48,218 nucleotides of DNA from Streptomyces mayonensis (GCF_018982965.1 NZ_JACBYP010000061.1:1-48218); one strand, 5' to 3'. Counted from the stretch's first letter, positions 16,709 through 25,704 are shown. Numbers and translations are program-made. Notes: generated by a model from the letters alone, not told the origin.

Positions 16709-17944
16709 TCACGTGTCGCGTCGGACGACGGCCGCGGCGTTGAATCCGCCGCGTCCGCGCGCCACGACCAGTGCGCGGCGCAGGTCCGCCTCGCGCGGCT
16801 CCCCGGTGACGAGGTCGATCGGATGCCCGGGGCCGGGGCGCGAGACGTTCGCGGTGTGCGGAATCGCTCCGTCCCGCAGGGCGAGCAGCGCGGTCGCCAG
16901 GTCCAGTGACGCCCCGCCCGCGAAGAGACGGCCCGTCATGCTCTTGGGCGCCGTCACCGGGACACCGCCCGGCCCGAACACCTCGCCGAGCGCACGGGAC
17001 TCCGCCCGGTCGAGCTCGGGCACACCGGCGGCGTCCGCGAACACGACGTCCACGTCCTCGGGGGCCGTACCGGCGTCCCGCAAAGCCCGCCGGATCGCCC
17101 GCACCAGCCCCTCGCCGGCCTGGTCCGACGGGACGGGGGCGGGGTCGAACGTCGCCGCGTAGCCCGCGAGTTCGCCGTAGCTGCGGGCGCCGCGCCGCCG
17201 TGCGCTCACCGCGTCCTCCAGGACCAGGAACGCGCCTCCCTCGCCCGGCACCTGGCCACCGGCGCCGTCGGCGAAGGGCAGGAACGCGCGGTCGGCACGG
17301 CTGCCGGTGCTCATGGCGCCGGAGCTGAGCTGTCCGGCGAGGCCGAGCGGACACAGGGCACCGTCGACGCTCCCGGCGAGCATCGCGGTGGTCCCCTTGC
17401 GGATCTGCCGCCGGGCGTTGCCCAGTGCGTCGAGGCCGCCGGCCGCGTCGGTCACCACGGTGCTGCTGGAGCCCCGCAGGCCGTGCCGGATGGAGACCTG
17501 GCCGGTGTTCACGGCGTAGAACCAGGCGAAGGACTGGTACGCGCTGACGAACCGCCCGCCCTTGCTCCACAGGTTCTGCAGCTCCCGCTGCCCGAACTCG
17601 AACCCGCCCATCGACGACGCCGTGGCCACCCCCATGCCGTACGGGTCGAGCCGGCCGGGGTCGAGCGCGCTGTCGCGCAGCGCCTCGTCGGCCGCGTACA
17701 GGGAGAGCCGGGTGCCGTGGTCGGTCTGCGGGAGGAGCCGGCTCGGGATGTGCTCCCCGGGGTCGAAGTCCCGCACCTCCCCGGCCAGCCGCAGCGGATA
17801 CCCGCTCGCGTCGTAGCGGGTCGTCGGGGCGATGCCGCTGCGTCCGGCCAGCGTCGCCGCCCAGTACGCCTCGGTGCCCATCCCGTTGGGCGCGGCCACG
17901 CCGACGCCGGTGACCACCGCCTGTACCGTGCCGCCGGCGCTCAT
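16709..17944 (-). CDS. Chain-length factor (KS-beta)
   Basis: A 411-residue ketosynthase-like subunit that pairs with KS-alpha to form the tunnel that sets polyketide length. Family hallmarks are VFADAAGVPELDRAE, GPGGVPVTAPKSMTGRLFAG and VTDAAGGLDALGNARR. It lacks the active-site Cys; the aligned residue is Ala167 (codon GCG), not the Gln found in the classic factors such as that of actinorhodin. In the classic enzymes that Gln is linked to malonyl decarboxylation for priming. The ATG at 17944 overlaps the KS-alpha stop in ATGA, implying translational coupling and a 1:1 ratio. Identity is firm; the priming consequence is inference. Confidence 0.95.
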   Translation of the reverse strand: MSAGGTVQAVVTGVGVAAPNGMGTEAYWAATLAGRSGIAPTTRYDASGYPLRLAGEVRDFDPGEHIPSRLLPQTDHGTRLSLYAADEALRDSALDPGRLDPYGMGVATASSMGGFEFGQRELQNLWSKGGRFVSAYQSFAWFYAVNTGQVSIRHGLRGSSSTVVTDAAGGLDALGNARRQIRKGTTAMLAGSVDGALCPLGLAGQLSSGAMSTGSRADRAFLPFADGAGGQVPGEGGAFLVLEDAVSARRRGARSYGELAGYAATFDPAPVPSDQAGEGLVRAIRRALRDAGTAPEDVDVVFADAAGVPELDRAESRALGEVFGPGGVPVTAPKSMTGRLFAGGASLDLATALLALRDGAIPHTANVSRPGPGHPIDLVTGEPREADLRRALVVARGRGGFNAAAVVRRDT

Positions 17945-19209
17945 GCCGCCGCCCGCTCGGGACGGGCCAGGACGATGGCCGTCTGGAAGCCGCCGAAGCC
18001 GCTGCCGACGCTCAGCACGTTGTCGACCTCTGCCTCCCTGGCCCGCAGCGGCACGTAGTCCAGGTCGCAGACCGGGTCGGGCTCGTGGAGATTGGCCGTC
18101 GGCGGGACCAGCCCGTCGCGCATGGCGAGCACGCAGGCGACCAGCTCCAGCGCGCCGATCGCGCCCAGCGAGTGCCCGATCATCGACTTCACCGAGCTGA
18201 CCGGGACGTCGTAGGCGTGCCGCCCCAGTGCGGTCTTGAAGGCGGCGGTCTCGTGCCGGTCGTTCTGCTTGGTGCTCGACCCGTGCGCGTTGACGTAGTC
18301 GATCGACTCGGGCGCCAGGCGGGCCTCGGCGAGGGCGTGCGTGATGGCGTCGGCCATCTCCGCCCCGTCGGACCGCAGTCCGGTCATGTGGTAGGCGTTG
18401 CAGCGCGTGCCGACCCCCGCGACCTCGGCGTAGATCCGGGCCCCGCGCCGCCTGGCGTGCTCCAGCTCCTCCAGCACCAGCACCGCGGCCCCTTCGCCCA
18501 GGACGAGCCCGTTGCGCGTCGCGTCGAACGGGCGCGAGGCGTGCTCCGGGTCGTCGTTGCGGGGAGTGGTCGCCTTGATGGCGTCGAAACAGGCCAGGGT
18601 GATCGGCGAGATCGGAGCGTCGGTGCCGCCGCTGATCACGACGTCGGCACTGCCCTCGCGGATCAGGTCCGTGGCGTGGCCGATCGCGTCGAGGCCCGAG
18701 GTGCAGCCGTCCGAGACGAGCGCCACGGGGCCCTGCGCCCCCACCAGCCGCGCCAGTTCCACCGCGATGGAACTCGGTACGAAGTGGTCGTAGAGGTGCG
18801 GCACGGCGTAGCGGTGGTCGACCAGCCAGTCGGATCCCTCGTTGCTGAGGACCGTGTACTCCTCCTCCATGCTCGTCGTGCAGCCCACGGCGTTGCCGAG
18901 GGACACCCCGACGGCGGCGGGGTCGTCCGCGGGCAGGTCCAGCCCGCTGTCGGCGACGGCCTCGCGGGCGGCGGCGACGGCGAACTGGGTGGCCCGGTCC
19001 ATGCGCCGGACCTCCTGCCGGCCGAGGCCGGCGGCCAAGGGGTCGAAGTCGCATTCGGCGGCGACCCGGGACCGGTAGGGCGCGGGATCGAAGGAAGAGA
19101 TCGTACGCGTGGCCGTGCGGCCGTTCGAGATCAGCTCCCAGTACTCCTTGGCGCCCGGCTTGCCGGGGGCCACTGCACCGATCCCCGTAATGACGATGCG
19201 ACGCTCCAT
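17941..19209 (-). CDS. Type II ketosynthase KS-alpha
   Basis: A 422-residue beta-ketoacyl synthase catalysing the repeated decarboxylative condensations of the aromatic polyketide. Catalytic residues are Cys169 (SDGCTSGLDA), His309 (NAHGSSTKQND), Lys341 and His346 (KSMIGHSLGA), the same numbers as in the actinorhodin enzyme. ATG 19209 is preferred (GAGTGAGGA just upstream); a GTG at 19224 would add five residues. It overlaps the CLF gene by four bases and follows the AT gene by 109 bases, all in one operon. The product chain length cannot be read reliably from the sequence alone. Confidence 0.97.
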   Translation of the reverse strand: MERRIVITGIGAVAPGKPGAKEYWELISNGRTATRTISSFDPAPYRSRVAAECDFDPLAAGLGRQEVRRMDRATQFAVAAAREAVADSGLDLPADDPAAVGVSLGNAVGCTTSMEEEYTVLSNEGSDWLVDHRYAVPHLYDHFVPSSIAVELARLVGAQGPVALVSDGCTSGLDAIGHATDLIREGSADVVISGGTDAPISPITLACFDAIKATTPRNDDPEHASRPFDATRNGLVLGEGAAVLVLEELEHARRRGARIYAEVAGVGTRCNAYHMTGLRSDGAEMADAITHALAEARLAPESIDYVNAHGSSTKQNDRHETAAFKTALGRHAYDVPVSSVKSMIGHSLGAIGALELVACVLAMRDGLVPPTANLHEPDPVCDLDYVPLRAREAEVDNVLSVGSGFGGFQTAIVLARPERAAA

Positions 19210-19318
19210 GACATCCTCACTCACAGTCGGCGGGGTCCGGTGACCGGCCCCGGCCTGTCACGCTCGCAGCCCTGCCTGGTGGCGGGATGGTGGACCTCTG
19301 GTTGCGTGCTGGGCCCGT

Positions 19319-20371
19319 TCAGGGCGTGCTCGCCGGTGCCGCAACCGGCAGCCGGTCGGGCACCGGCCACCCCTCCGCCGCCAGCGCCTCGACCGCCGTA
19401 CGCAGCGTCCGCAGGTCCGACGCGTCGCCCCGGGCGCGGGCCGGCAGCATCGCCCGGGCGGTGGAGCGGCCGGTGCCGACCGCCGGATGCCGCTTGGCGA
19501 GGGCGGTGAGCCCCTGCCCGGGCCCGGCCTCGAGGAGCAGCAGCTCGCCGGTGCCCAGCAGCGCGTCGAGCGTGGGGCCGAAGAGCACGGGGGCGGCCGG
19601 CTGCCCGGCCCAGAACCGCGCGTCCCGCGCCTCGTCCGGGGAGAGCGGTCCTCCCGTGTACGCCGAGTGCAGCGCCAGCCGCGGGGCCCGCAGCGGCAGC
19701 CGGGACAGCGCGGGCAGCGCCGCCCGCGCGGCCGGGGCGAGGGCCGGACTGTGGAACGGGCTCAGGGCACGGGTGCGGCGGCAGGTGAACCCCGCCGCGC
19801 GCAGCCGCGCCTCCGACTCGGCGAGCGGCTCCTCGGAGCCGGCCAGGATCACCTGGCGCGGTGCGTTGACGGCGCCGACGACCACGTCGGAGTGCAGGTA
19901 GGGCGCCATGTCGTCGGCCGCCGCGTGCACGGCCAGCATGCCGCCGGCCGGTGCGGAGGCGATGTGCGCCACCCGGTCGGCCATCAGCCCGGCCGCCTCC
20001 TCCAGGGTGAAGACACCGGCCAGGGTCGCCGCCGCCACCTCGCCGACGCTGTGACCGAGCAGGGCCGCGGGGCGCACCCCCCAGTCGAGCACCAGGCGGC
20101 CCAGCGCCCAGTCGACGGCGAACAGCAGGGGCTGGGCCCGGTGCACCCCGTCCAGGTCCACGTCCGGGGAGCCGGACAGCCAGTCGGCGCGCAGCGCGGC
20201 GCCCTCCGCGCCCCACACCTCGAACACCTCGTCCACGAGGCGGCGGAACGGCGGATGGGCGTGGTACAACCCCGCAGCCATCAGGTGCTGTTGGGCGCCC
20301 TGCCCGGGGAACAGCAGGGCGACTCCACGGGGAGCCGGGGACGGGGACGGGGGCGAAGGGGTCGGTTGCAC
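19319..20371 (-). CDS. Discrete acyltransferase
   Basis: A 350-residue free-standing acyltransferase resembling type I PKS AT domains. It begins with LLFPGQGAQQHLMAAG; the nucleophile is the Ser of LLGHSVGEVAAATLAG. The position used for substrate prediction in modular ATs reads SPFH rather than HAFH or YASH, so substrate is open. GTG 20371 has GAGGAGG about five bases upstream. As first gene of the AT, KS-alpha, CLF, ACP operon it could load malonyl groups on the ACP or deliver or proofread an unusual starter; discrete ATs in type II clusters are often tied to non-acetate priming. Linking it to the type I chain is speculation. Confidence 0.92.
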   Translation of the reverse strand: MQPTPSPPSPSPAPRGVALLFPGQGAQQHLMAAGLYHAHPPFRRLVDEVFEVWGAEGAALRADWLSGSPDVDLDGVHRAQPLLFAVDWALGRLVLDWGVRPAALLGHSVGEVAAATLAGVFTLEEAAGLMADRVAHIASAPAGGMLAVHAAADDMAPYLHSDVVVGAVNAPRQVILAGSEEPLAESEARLRAAGFTCRRTRALSPFHSPALAPAARAALPALSRLPLRAPRLALHSAYTGGPLSPDEARDARFWAGQPAAPVLFGPTLDALLGTGELLLLEAGPGQGLTALAKRHPAVGTGRSTARAMLPARARGDASDLRTLRTAVEALAAEGWPVPDRLPVAAPASTP

Positions 20372-20705
20372 GGCTGCCTCCTCGGGGCGGAACGGGAACG
20401 GTGCGACGGCCGCACTCTCGCACCGCGCCCTGGAGGCTCGGTCTCGGCGGGGCGAGAGCCGCCCCGCGCCTCTCCAGCGGGCCCCCATCCGACTCCCAGC
20501 CCCCGTTTCCACACTGGGAAGCACGGCGGACGGAACGCGACCCGTTCCCTTCGACCCAGCGCGCGCCCACCGCACACGGCCGCCGGACCACGGTCACCAA
20601 CCGTCGTCCGGCGGCCGTTGGGGTTGACGGGCCCGGCGCGGTCCGTGTTCGACAGGCCGGACGAAGTTCGGACAGGCCAGACGGAGAAGGCAGGGAGGCC
20701 GCTCA
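20372..20705. promoter_or_regulatory. Divergent promoter, PKS operon / GMC gene
   Basis: These 334 bases separate the divergent AT operon and GMC oxidoreductase. They hold imperfect tandem repeats GTTCGACAGGCCGGACG at 20647 and GTTCGGACAGGCCAGACG at 20666, just upstream of the GMC ribosome site, plus GGTTGACGGG near 20626. A regulator site is possible; the promoters themselves are not clear. Confidence 0.4.
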
Positions 20706-22178
20706 GTGGAGAGGCAGCAGCACCGCGCCGACGTGGTGATCGTCGGCAGCGGCTATGGAGGATCGATCGCCGCCCTGAGGCTGGCGGAAGCGGGGGTCGA
20801 CGCCGTTCTGCTGGAACGGGGGCGCCGCTGGCCCGTCGACGACGCGGGCGACACCTTCGCGACACAGGCCGCGCCCGACGGGCGTGCCGCATGGCTCAGC
20901 GAGACGTCGCCCCTCACCGACGCGAAGCTCGACGTCCACACCGGCGTCCTGGAGTTCGTCGAGGGCAGCGGCATGAACGTGCTCGCCGGTACGGGGGTGG
21001 GCGGCGCCTCGCTGGCGACCAACGGCACCATGTGCGAGCCCCCGGCCGAGCTGTTCCGGCGGACCCTGGGCGACGTCCTGGACCACCGCGAGATGCACGA
21101 GCGGTGGTACCCCGAGGCACGCGAACTGATCGGCTGCGCACCGATCCCGGACGACGTCTACCACTCCGAGTTCTACCGGTCGGCCCGTTCGTTCGCCGAC
21201 CAGCTCGACAAGGCCGGGATCCCGTGGGACAAGGTCGACCTCGCCGTGGACTGGGACGTGGTCCGCGAGGAGATGGCGGGCACCCGGGTGCGGTCCCAGA
21301 TCGACGGGCTGAACGTCTTCGGCGTCAACAGCGGCGCCCAGCGCAGCCTCGACCGTACGGTGCTGGCCCGCGCCGAGGCGTCGGGGCACATCGACGTGCG
21401 GCCGCTCAGCGTGGTGACCGCCGTACGCCCGGCCGAAGGCGGAAGCGGATACCACGTCGACTACGAGTCGATCGACGAGCGGGGCGAGGTGCTGCTCCGC
21501 CACCGGATCACCGCCGGGCGGCTGGTGCTGTCCGCCGGCACCCTGGGCACCAACCGGCTGCTGCTGCGCGCCAGGGAGAGCGGCGCGCTGCCCGCCCTGC
21601 ACGCCGCGCTCGGCACCCGCGTCGGCAACAGCGAGGTGATCACGGCCCGTACCGGCATGGACGAGAACAACGCCCGGCAGGGCGGCCCCGCCGCGATCCT
21701 CGCGCGGGACTGGGAGGACAACCCGCTCGGGCCGGTGTCGCTGCTCAACTTCCCCTGGCCGCAGGCCCCGGAGGGGGAGGGCTGGACCACCACCATCGGG
21801 GCCGTGCCGGCACCCGCGCTGGGCGCCTTCCGGCACGACCCGGCCACGGACGACGTCGTCCTGCACTGGCCTGCCGACGACCCGGCCCTGGAACGCGCGC
21901 AGTCGGCCATCGGCCACACCCTGGACCGGCTGAACGAGGCCAACCCGGGCAGCCGTACGGCGTTCAGCCGGATCGGCACCACCGGCGGCAACGTGGTCGG
22001 CGGCGTGCCGCTCGGCACGGTGACCGACGACGCGGGCCGGGTGGACGGCTACCGCGGCCTCTACGTGGTGGACGGTTCGCTGCTGCCCGGCACCGGTGTT
22101 CCGCCGGCGCTGACCGTGGCCGCCGTGGCGGCGCGTGTGACGTCGACGCTGGTGCGTGACGTCGTCCGGCCCCGCTGA
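20706..22178 (+). CDS. GMC-type FAD oxidoreductase (cholesterol oxidase-like)
   Basis: A 490-residue flavoprotein of the GMC family, near the cholesterol oxidase branch. The FAD dinucleotide fold is VVIVGSGYGGSIAALRLAEA, with LLERGRRW after it. The second signature is GTGVGGASLATNGT, and the C-terminal FAD motif is LYVVDGSLLPGTGVPPALT. The enzymes oxidise alcohols to carbonyls with oxygen, in the cytoplasm or, with a signal peptide, outside; none is seen here. GTG 20706 has GGAGG seven bases upstream. It is alone on its strand between the divergent AT operon and a strong terminator, so it is likely regulated on its own. Oxidation of a tailored polyketide alcohol is the likely job. Confidence 0.9.
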   Translation: MERQQHRADVVIVGSGYGGSIAALRLAEAGVDAVLLERGRRWPVDDAGDTFATQAAPDGRAAWLSETSPLTDAKLDVHTGVLEFVEGSGMNVLAGTGVGGASLATNGTMCEPPAELFRRTLGDVLDHREMHERWYPEARELIGCAPIPDDVYHSEFYRSARSFADQLDKAGIPWDKVDLAVDWDVVREEMAGTRVRSQIDGLNVFGVNSGAQRSLDRTVLARAEASGHIDVRPLSVVTAVRPAEGGSGYHVDYESIDERGEVLLRHRITAGRLVLSAGTLGTNRLLLRARESGALPALHAALGTRVGNSEVITARTGMDENNARQGGPAAILARDWEDNPLGPVSLLNFPWPQAPEGEGWTTTIGAVPAPALGAFRHDPATDDVVLHWPADDPALERAQSAIGHTLDRLNEANPGSRTAFSRIGTTGGNVVGGVPLGTVTDDAGRVDGYRGLYVVDGSLLPGTGVPPALTVAAVAARVTSTLVRDVVRPR

Positions 22179-22209
22179 CGACTCGGGCACGGACCCGGGC
22201 AGCCGACGA

Positions 22210-22242
22210 GGGCGGCGCCTCCCGGTGTGGGAGGCGCCGCCC
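22210..22242. terminator. 14-bp bidirectional terminator
   Basis: Perfect 14-bp inverted repeat 22210-22223 / 22229-22242 with a 5-base loop, between the convergent GMC and LLM oxidoreductase genes. Confidence 0.78.
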
Positions 22243-22269
22243 GCGTCGGTTCCCGCGGACCGCGTCCGG

Positions 22270-23343
22270 TCAGCCGGCGGCGGCCGGAGCGGTGCGGAAG
22301 TGCGGGACGACCTGTTCGGCGAAGAGCCGCATGCTGCGCGCGGACTCCTCGTGGCTGGGGTTGCCGGAGATCACCTGGAGGCTGACGGAGATGTCCCCGA
22401 ACCACTCACGGATCGTCCGGAGCCGTTCGGTGACCTCCTCGGGAGTGCCGACCAGCACCTTGTTGTCGGCCAGTGACCGGTCGAAGTCCGCCCGTGCGAT
22501 GTTCTCCACGACCTTCTCGTACCCGGCGTACACCTCGCTGCGCCGCTCGCCCCAGGCGGCCACCGCGTCCCGCATGACCTCGTTGGAACGCCGGGAGTAC
22601 TCCTTGCCCTTGGCCCTGGCCTCGGCGGCGTCCTCACTGAGGTAGCAGTTGTAGCTCATGTGGACCTCGCCCTGTCCGGGATGGCCCGCCTCCGCCCACG
22701 CCTTGCGGTAGAGGGCGAGCATGTCCTGCACGGTCTCGCGCTTGTTGATCGAGGGGACCATCATCAGGCCGTGGCCGTTCCGGCCGGCCTGCTCGCACGA
22801 GGACGCGGTCTTCGCCGTCGCCACCAGGATCGGCGGATGCGGGCGCTGGTGGGGCCGCGGCAGCAGGGTGACCGGGCCGAAGGAGTGGAAGGCGCCGTCC
22901 CAGACGACGTCCTCCTCGCTCCACAGCTTGCGGCAGGCCCTGACGCCCTCCTCGAAGCGTGCCCGGCTCTCGTCCATGTCGATGCCGAAGGCGTCGAACT
23001 CGTCGGGCAGGAAGGCCCGTCCGAAGCCGACCTGGAGCCGGCCCCGGGAGATGTTGTCGAGCATGGCCAGCTTGCCGGCCAGCTTCAGCGGATGCGTGAA
23101 CGCCGGAATGACGGCACCGGTCACCAGCTTGATGCGGCTGGTGCGGGCCGCCGCGGCGGCGAGGAACGTGACCGGGTCCGGGCTGTAGCCGCCGTACTTG
23201 AAGAAGTAGTGCTCCACCGTCTTGACGTGGTCAAACCCGAGTTCCTCGGCGAGCACGACCAGGTTCAGGCTGTCCTCGAAGTAGTCCGCCGCGTCCTTGT
23301 CGTCCGGTCCCACGGTGGGAAAGAAGTTGATGCCGAATTCCAT
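22270..23343 (-). CDS. LLM-class flavin-dependent monooxygenase
   Basis: A 357-residue luciferase-like TIM-barrel oxidoreductase using reduced FMN or F420. Typical sequence includes MEFGINFFPTVGPDDKDA, VLAEELGFDHVKTVEHYFF, LVTGAVIPAFTHPLKLAGK and GRLQVGFGRAFLPDEFDAFG. It could carry out a hydroxylation or Baeyer-Villiger step with reduced flavin from the ActVB-like reductase at 6551; an F420 cofactor is also possible. ATG 23343 is preceded by AAGGGAG. It is the last gene of the minus-strand run ABM, SnoaL-like, SnoaL-like, SDR, LLM. Membership of the family is secure, the reaction is not. Confidence 0.9.
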   Translation of the reverse strand: MEFGINFFPTVGPDDKDAADYFEDSLNLVVLAEELGFDHVKTVEHYFFKYGGYSPDPVTFLAAAAARTSRIKLVTGAVIPAFTHPLKLAGKLAMLDNISRGRLQVGFGRAFLPDEFDAFGIDMDESRARFEEGVRACRKLWSEEDVVWDGAFHSFGPVTLLPRPHQRPHPPILVATAKTASSCEQAGRNGHGLMMVPSINKRETVQDMLALYRKAWAEAGHPGQGEVHMSYNCYLSEDAAEARAKGKEYSRRSNEVMRDAVAAWGERRSEVYAGYEKVVENIARADFDRSLADNKVLVGTPEEVTERLRTIREWFGDISVSLQVISGNPSHEESARSMRLFAEQVVPHFRTAPAAAG

Positions 23344-23377
23344 GCTGGCTCCCTTGTGCTGGCAGTCGAGAGGGCGG

Positions 23378-24145
23378 TCAGAAGACGACGCTCGCGCCGC
23401 CGTCCACGGGCAGGACGAGACCGGTGGCGAAGGACGCCTCGGGGCGGGCGAGGGCCACCATCCACCAGGCCACCTCCTCCGGCCGGCCCACGCGCCCGAG
23501 CGGCACCCGGTCGCGCTGCCGTGCGCGCAGCCGCGCGATGCCCTCGGCGTCGAGCCCGGCGTGCTCCGCGATCGGCGTCTCGATCGGACCGGGGGCGATG
23601 CCCGCGACCCTGATCCCCCTGGGGGCGAGTTCGAGGGCCCAGGTACGGGTGAGGAAGTCGAGGCCCGCCTTGGTCGCGCCGTAGACCGAATGCCCGGCCC
23701 AGCCGCGCTGGTTGCCGGCCGTGGTGACGTTGACGACGAGCCCCTTCGCGGCCTCCAGCGCGGGCAGCGCCTCCTGGGTGAGGAACAGCGGCCCGAGCAG
23801 GTTGGTGGCCACCTGGTCACGGGCGTTGTCCCGGTCGATGTGTCCCAGGGGCGCGGACCGCATCGTGACGGCGTTGTTGACCAGGACGTCGATGCCGCCG
23901 AGTGCGTCCCCGGCCGCCTCCACCACGGCACGTGCCGCCCCCGGGTCCGCCAGGTCGGCGCGAAACGTCCGGACGCCCTCGTGGCCACCGGCCGTCTCGG
24001 CGAGCACGCCGGCCCTGCGGCCGACCACCAGGACGCGGGCGCCTTCGGCGGCGAAGGCGTGTGCGGCCGCCCGGCCGATTCCCGTCCCGCCCCCGGTGAT
24101 CACCACGGCCCGGTCCTGGAGCAGGCCCTGTGCTGGCTGAGTCAT
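23378..24145 (-). CDS. SDR oxidoreductase with Thr at Ser site
   Basis: A 255-residue classical SDR. The cofactor motif is TGGGTGIG, the loop is LVNNAVTMRS, and the catalytic Tyr/Lys are in HSVYGATKAGLDF. The position of the catalytic Ser reads VNVTTAGNQRG, so Thr seems to stand in for Ser; this occurs in some active SDRs. Ends in the FabG-like VLPVDGGASVVF. ATG 24145 has a GAGGAAG about eight bases upstream. It lies 34 bases before the LLM gene and 70 after the SnoaL-like gene, so it belongs to the tailoring operon. Ketone reduction or alcohol oxidation on the polyketide is expected. Confidence 0.9.
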   Translation of the reverse strand: MTQPAQGLLQDRAVVITGGGTGIGRAAAHAFAAEGARVLVVGRRAGVLAETAGGHEGVRTFRADLADPGAARAVVEAAGDALGGIDVLVNNAVTMRSAPLGHIDRDNARDQVATNLLGPLFLTQEALPALEAAKGLVVNVTTAGNQRGWAGHSVYGATKAGLDFLTRTWALELAPRGIRVAGIAPGPIETPIAEHAGLDAEGIARLRARQRDRVPLGRVGRPEEVAWWMVALARPEASFATGLVLPVDGGASVVF

Positions 24146-24215
24146 GGCTGCAACTTCCTCACTGGGATGCGCGAGGCCGTGCCGGGCACACCCGCCCGGA
24201 CGGCCCCGCGAAGGA

Positions 24216-24677
24216 TCAGTACTCGTAGCGCTCGCCGTCGGCGCCGACCGGTGACCACCACAGATTTCCCTGGGTGACACCGTCGGCGAACAGGGCGCTG
24301 CGGCCCTCGACGATCCGGCCGTCCTCCCAGCGCAGCATGTGCACACCTTCGACCTGCAGCCGCTCGTACGGGGAGGTCGCGTCCTCCTTGGCGTGCTCGC
24401 GGTAGCCGTCGAGGCGGTACACGTCGATCGACACGCCGGCCTCCTCGTCGATGAGGACGTCGAGCGTCTCGGACGAGATGCGGCCACCGGTGGCGGCCAT
24501 CAGCTTGCCCATCTTCGCCAGGTAGTCGTCCAGGCCGACGAACCAGCCGGAGTACTGGTGGTTGCCCGGCATCTGGAAGCGCACGTCCGGCGACCAGTAC
24601 TGGAGGATCTGCTCACGGTCCCCGGTCACCAGTGACGCGTACGCCGCGGCCACACGCTCGCGTGTCAGCTTGCTCAT
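24216..24677 (-). CDS. SnoaL-like protein A
   Basis: A 153-residue protein of the SnoaL/NTF2-like alpha+beta barrel superfamily. Visible features are VAAAYASLVTGDREQILQYW at the start, VRFQMPGNHQYSGWFVGLDD in the middle and the closing strands VHMLRWEDGRIVEGRSALF. The fold serves aldol cyclases, hydroxylases and isomerases of aromatic polyketide pathways; no catalytic residue can be named with confidence. ATG 24677 is favoured with AGAAGG eight bases upstream; a GTG two codons earlier would be too close to it. It shares PGNH/PGEH plus GSW/GWFVGLD features with the SnoaL-like protein at 47349, suggesting related substrates. Confidence 0.85.
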   Translation of the reverse strand: MSKLTRERVAAAYASLVTGDREQILQYWSPDVRFQMPGNHQYSGWFVGLDDYLAKMGKLMAATGGRISSETLDVLIDEEAGVSIDVYRLDGYREHAKEDATSPYERLQVEGVHMLRWEDGRIVEGRSALFADGVTQGNLWWSPVGADGERYEY

Positions 24678-24716
24678 GCTCACAACCTTCTCTTCTTCGC
24701 TGTGCCGTCGGCCGGC

Positions 24717-25157
24717 TCAGGTGCCGTCGTGGGTGATGAGGCGGTGCTTGACCCGCCACTGGCCGTCCTGGAGGACCAGGACGTCCTCGCCGGTGGTGCT
24801 GAGGTAGGTGGCGGCACGGCCGCCCCGCGGGGTCTCGAAGACCATGGCGTAGTAGCGGGTCAGGACCGTCTCCGCGTCCTGCCGCTCGGTGGCGACCATG
24901 CCGAACCAGTGCCGCCGCTGTACGTCCTTCTTGGCCAGCCGGTCCATTCCGGCGCGCATCCGCTCGGCGATGACGGCACGGCCCGTCCAGGGCTCCGGCT
25001 TCACGTTCTGCGCGAAGACGCCGTCCTCGGTGAAGCCGTCGGCCCATTCCTCGGCCGCCCGCTCGTCGAGGAGCTGCATCTGATGGGCGTAGAACTGCGT
25101 GATCCGGGAGTAGGTCTCACCGTCGACCGGGTTGCTGATCTTGAGGGGTCCGGACAC
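24717..25157 (-). CDS. SnoaL-like protein B
   Basis: A 146-residue NTF2-like protein of the SnoaL_4 type. The N-terminal helix motif YSRITQFYAHQMQLLDERAA and acidic strand WADGFTEDGVFAQN are typical; the C-terminus is VLQDGQWRVKHRLITHDG. Relatives include SnoaL-type cyclases, hydratases and the small subunits of ring-hydroxylating dioxygenases. GTG 25157 starts four bases after the stop of the ABM monooxygenase gene, so the two are translationally coupled and may form a working pair. The following SnoaL-like gene is 39 bases downstream. The catalytic role is not deducible. Confidence 0.85.
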   Translation of the reverse strand: MSGPLKISNPVDGETYSRITQFYAHQMQLLDERAAEEWADGFTEDGVFAQNVKPEPWTGRAVIAERMRAGMDRLAKKDVQRRHWFGMVATERQDAETVLTRYYAMVFETPRGGRAATYLSTTGEDVLVLQDGQWRVKHRLITHDGT

Positions 25158-25161
25158 CGGA

Positions 25162-25458
25162 TCAGGCCTCCCCGACGCCGGACTCGACCAGGTCGGACAG
25201 GTGCGGCTCGCCCTTGACGACGGTGCCCAGAGCCTTGAGCCGGCTGCGGAACTCCGGTTCCTTCAGCGCCTGTTCGAACGAGGCCTGGTCCGTCCACTCG
25301 GCGACGTTGAAGTACACCGACGGGTCGCCCTGCGAGCGGACGAGCTGGTAGCGGACGAGGCCCGGACGGGTGCGCATGAACTCGGCGACATGGGCGTAGA
25401 CGCGTTCCAGGTCCTCGGCCGCTCCGGTGAGTGTCAGTTTGTTGACGAAGACGAACAC
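25162..25458 (-). CDS. ABM-family monooxygenase
   Basis: A 98-residue single-domain antibiotic biosynthesis monooxygenase (ferredoxin-like fold, cofactor-free). The pattern FVNKLTLTGAAEDLERVYAH, PGLVRYQLVRS, YFNVAEWTDQASFEQAL matches the ActVA-Orf6/TcmH type, which oxidise an anthrone-like ring to a quinone with oxygen. GTG 25458 has AGGAG five bases upstream; the longer open frame upstream is not coding. It is the first gene of the minus-strand tailoring operon, divergent from the FAD monooxygenase. Quinone formation on the aromatic core is the best-supported role. Confidence 0.88.
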   Translation of the reverse strand: MFVFVNKLTLTGAAEDLERVYAHVAEFMRTRPGLVRYQLVRSQGDPSVYFNVAEWTDQASFEQALKEPEFRSRLKALGTVVKGEPHLSDLVESGVGEA

Positions 25459-25704
25459 GACGGCTCCTGTGTCTCGATGGGTGACGGCGGCGCGCTCGCG
25501 CGGACCGCCCCTGCCACCTTCGAGGCGCCCGCTGATGGTCTGTTGGGGAGGCGCTGGAGGAGCAAGTCGCCCACCGGAACCCCATCGGTGCTCCAACAGC
25601 CCTTCGCAGACTGGGCGCCCGGCCCGCCGGCCCCGTGACGGCGGCGGCCCCGGCCGGCCCGAGTCGGGCCGGCCCAAACGACCCAAGCGACCCAAGGAGT
25701 GGCC

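Noticed and set aside
16524..17570. Open frame through the purine tract that could fuse CLF sequence to the ACP
   Set aside because: It is in another frame than both genes, consists of low-complexity Ser/Ala/Pro/Phe, and both CLF and ACP have normal ends.
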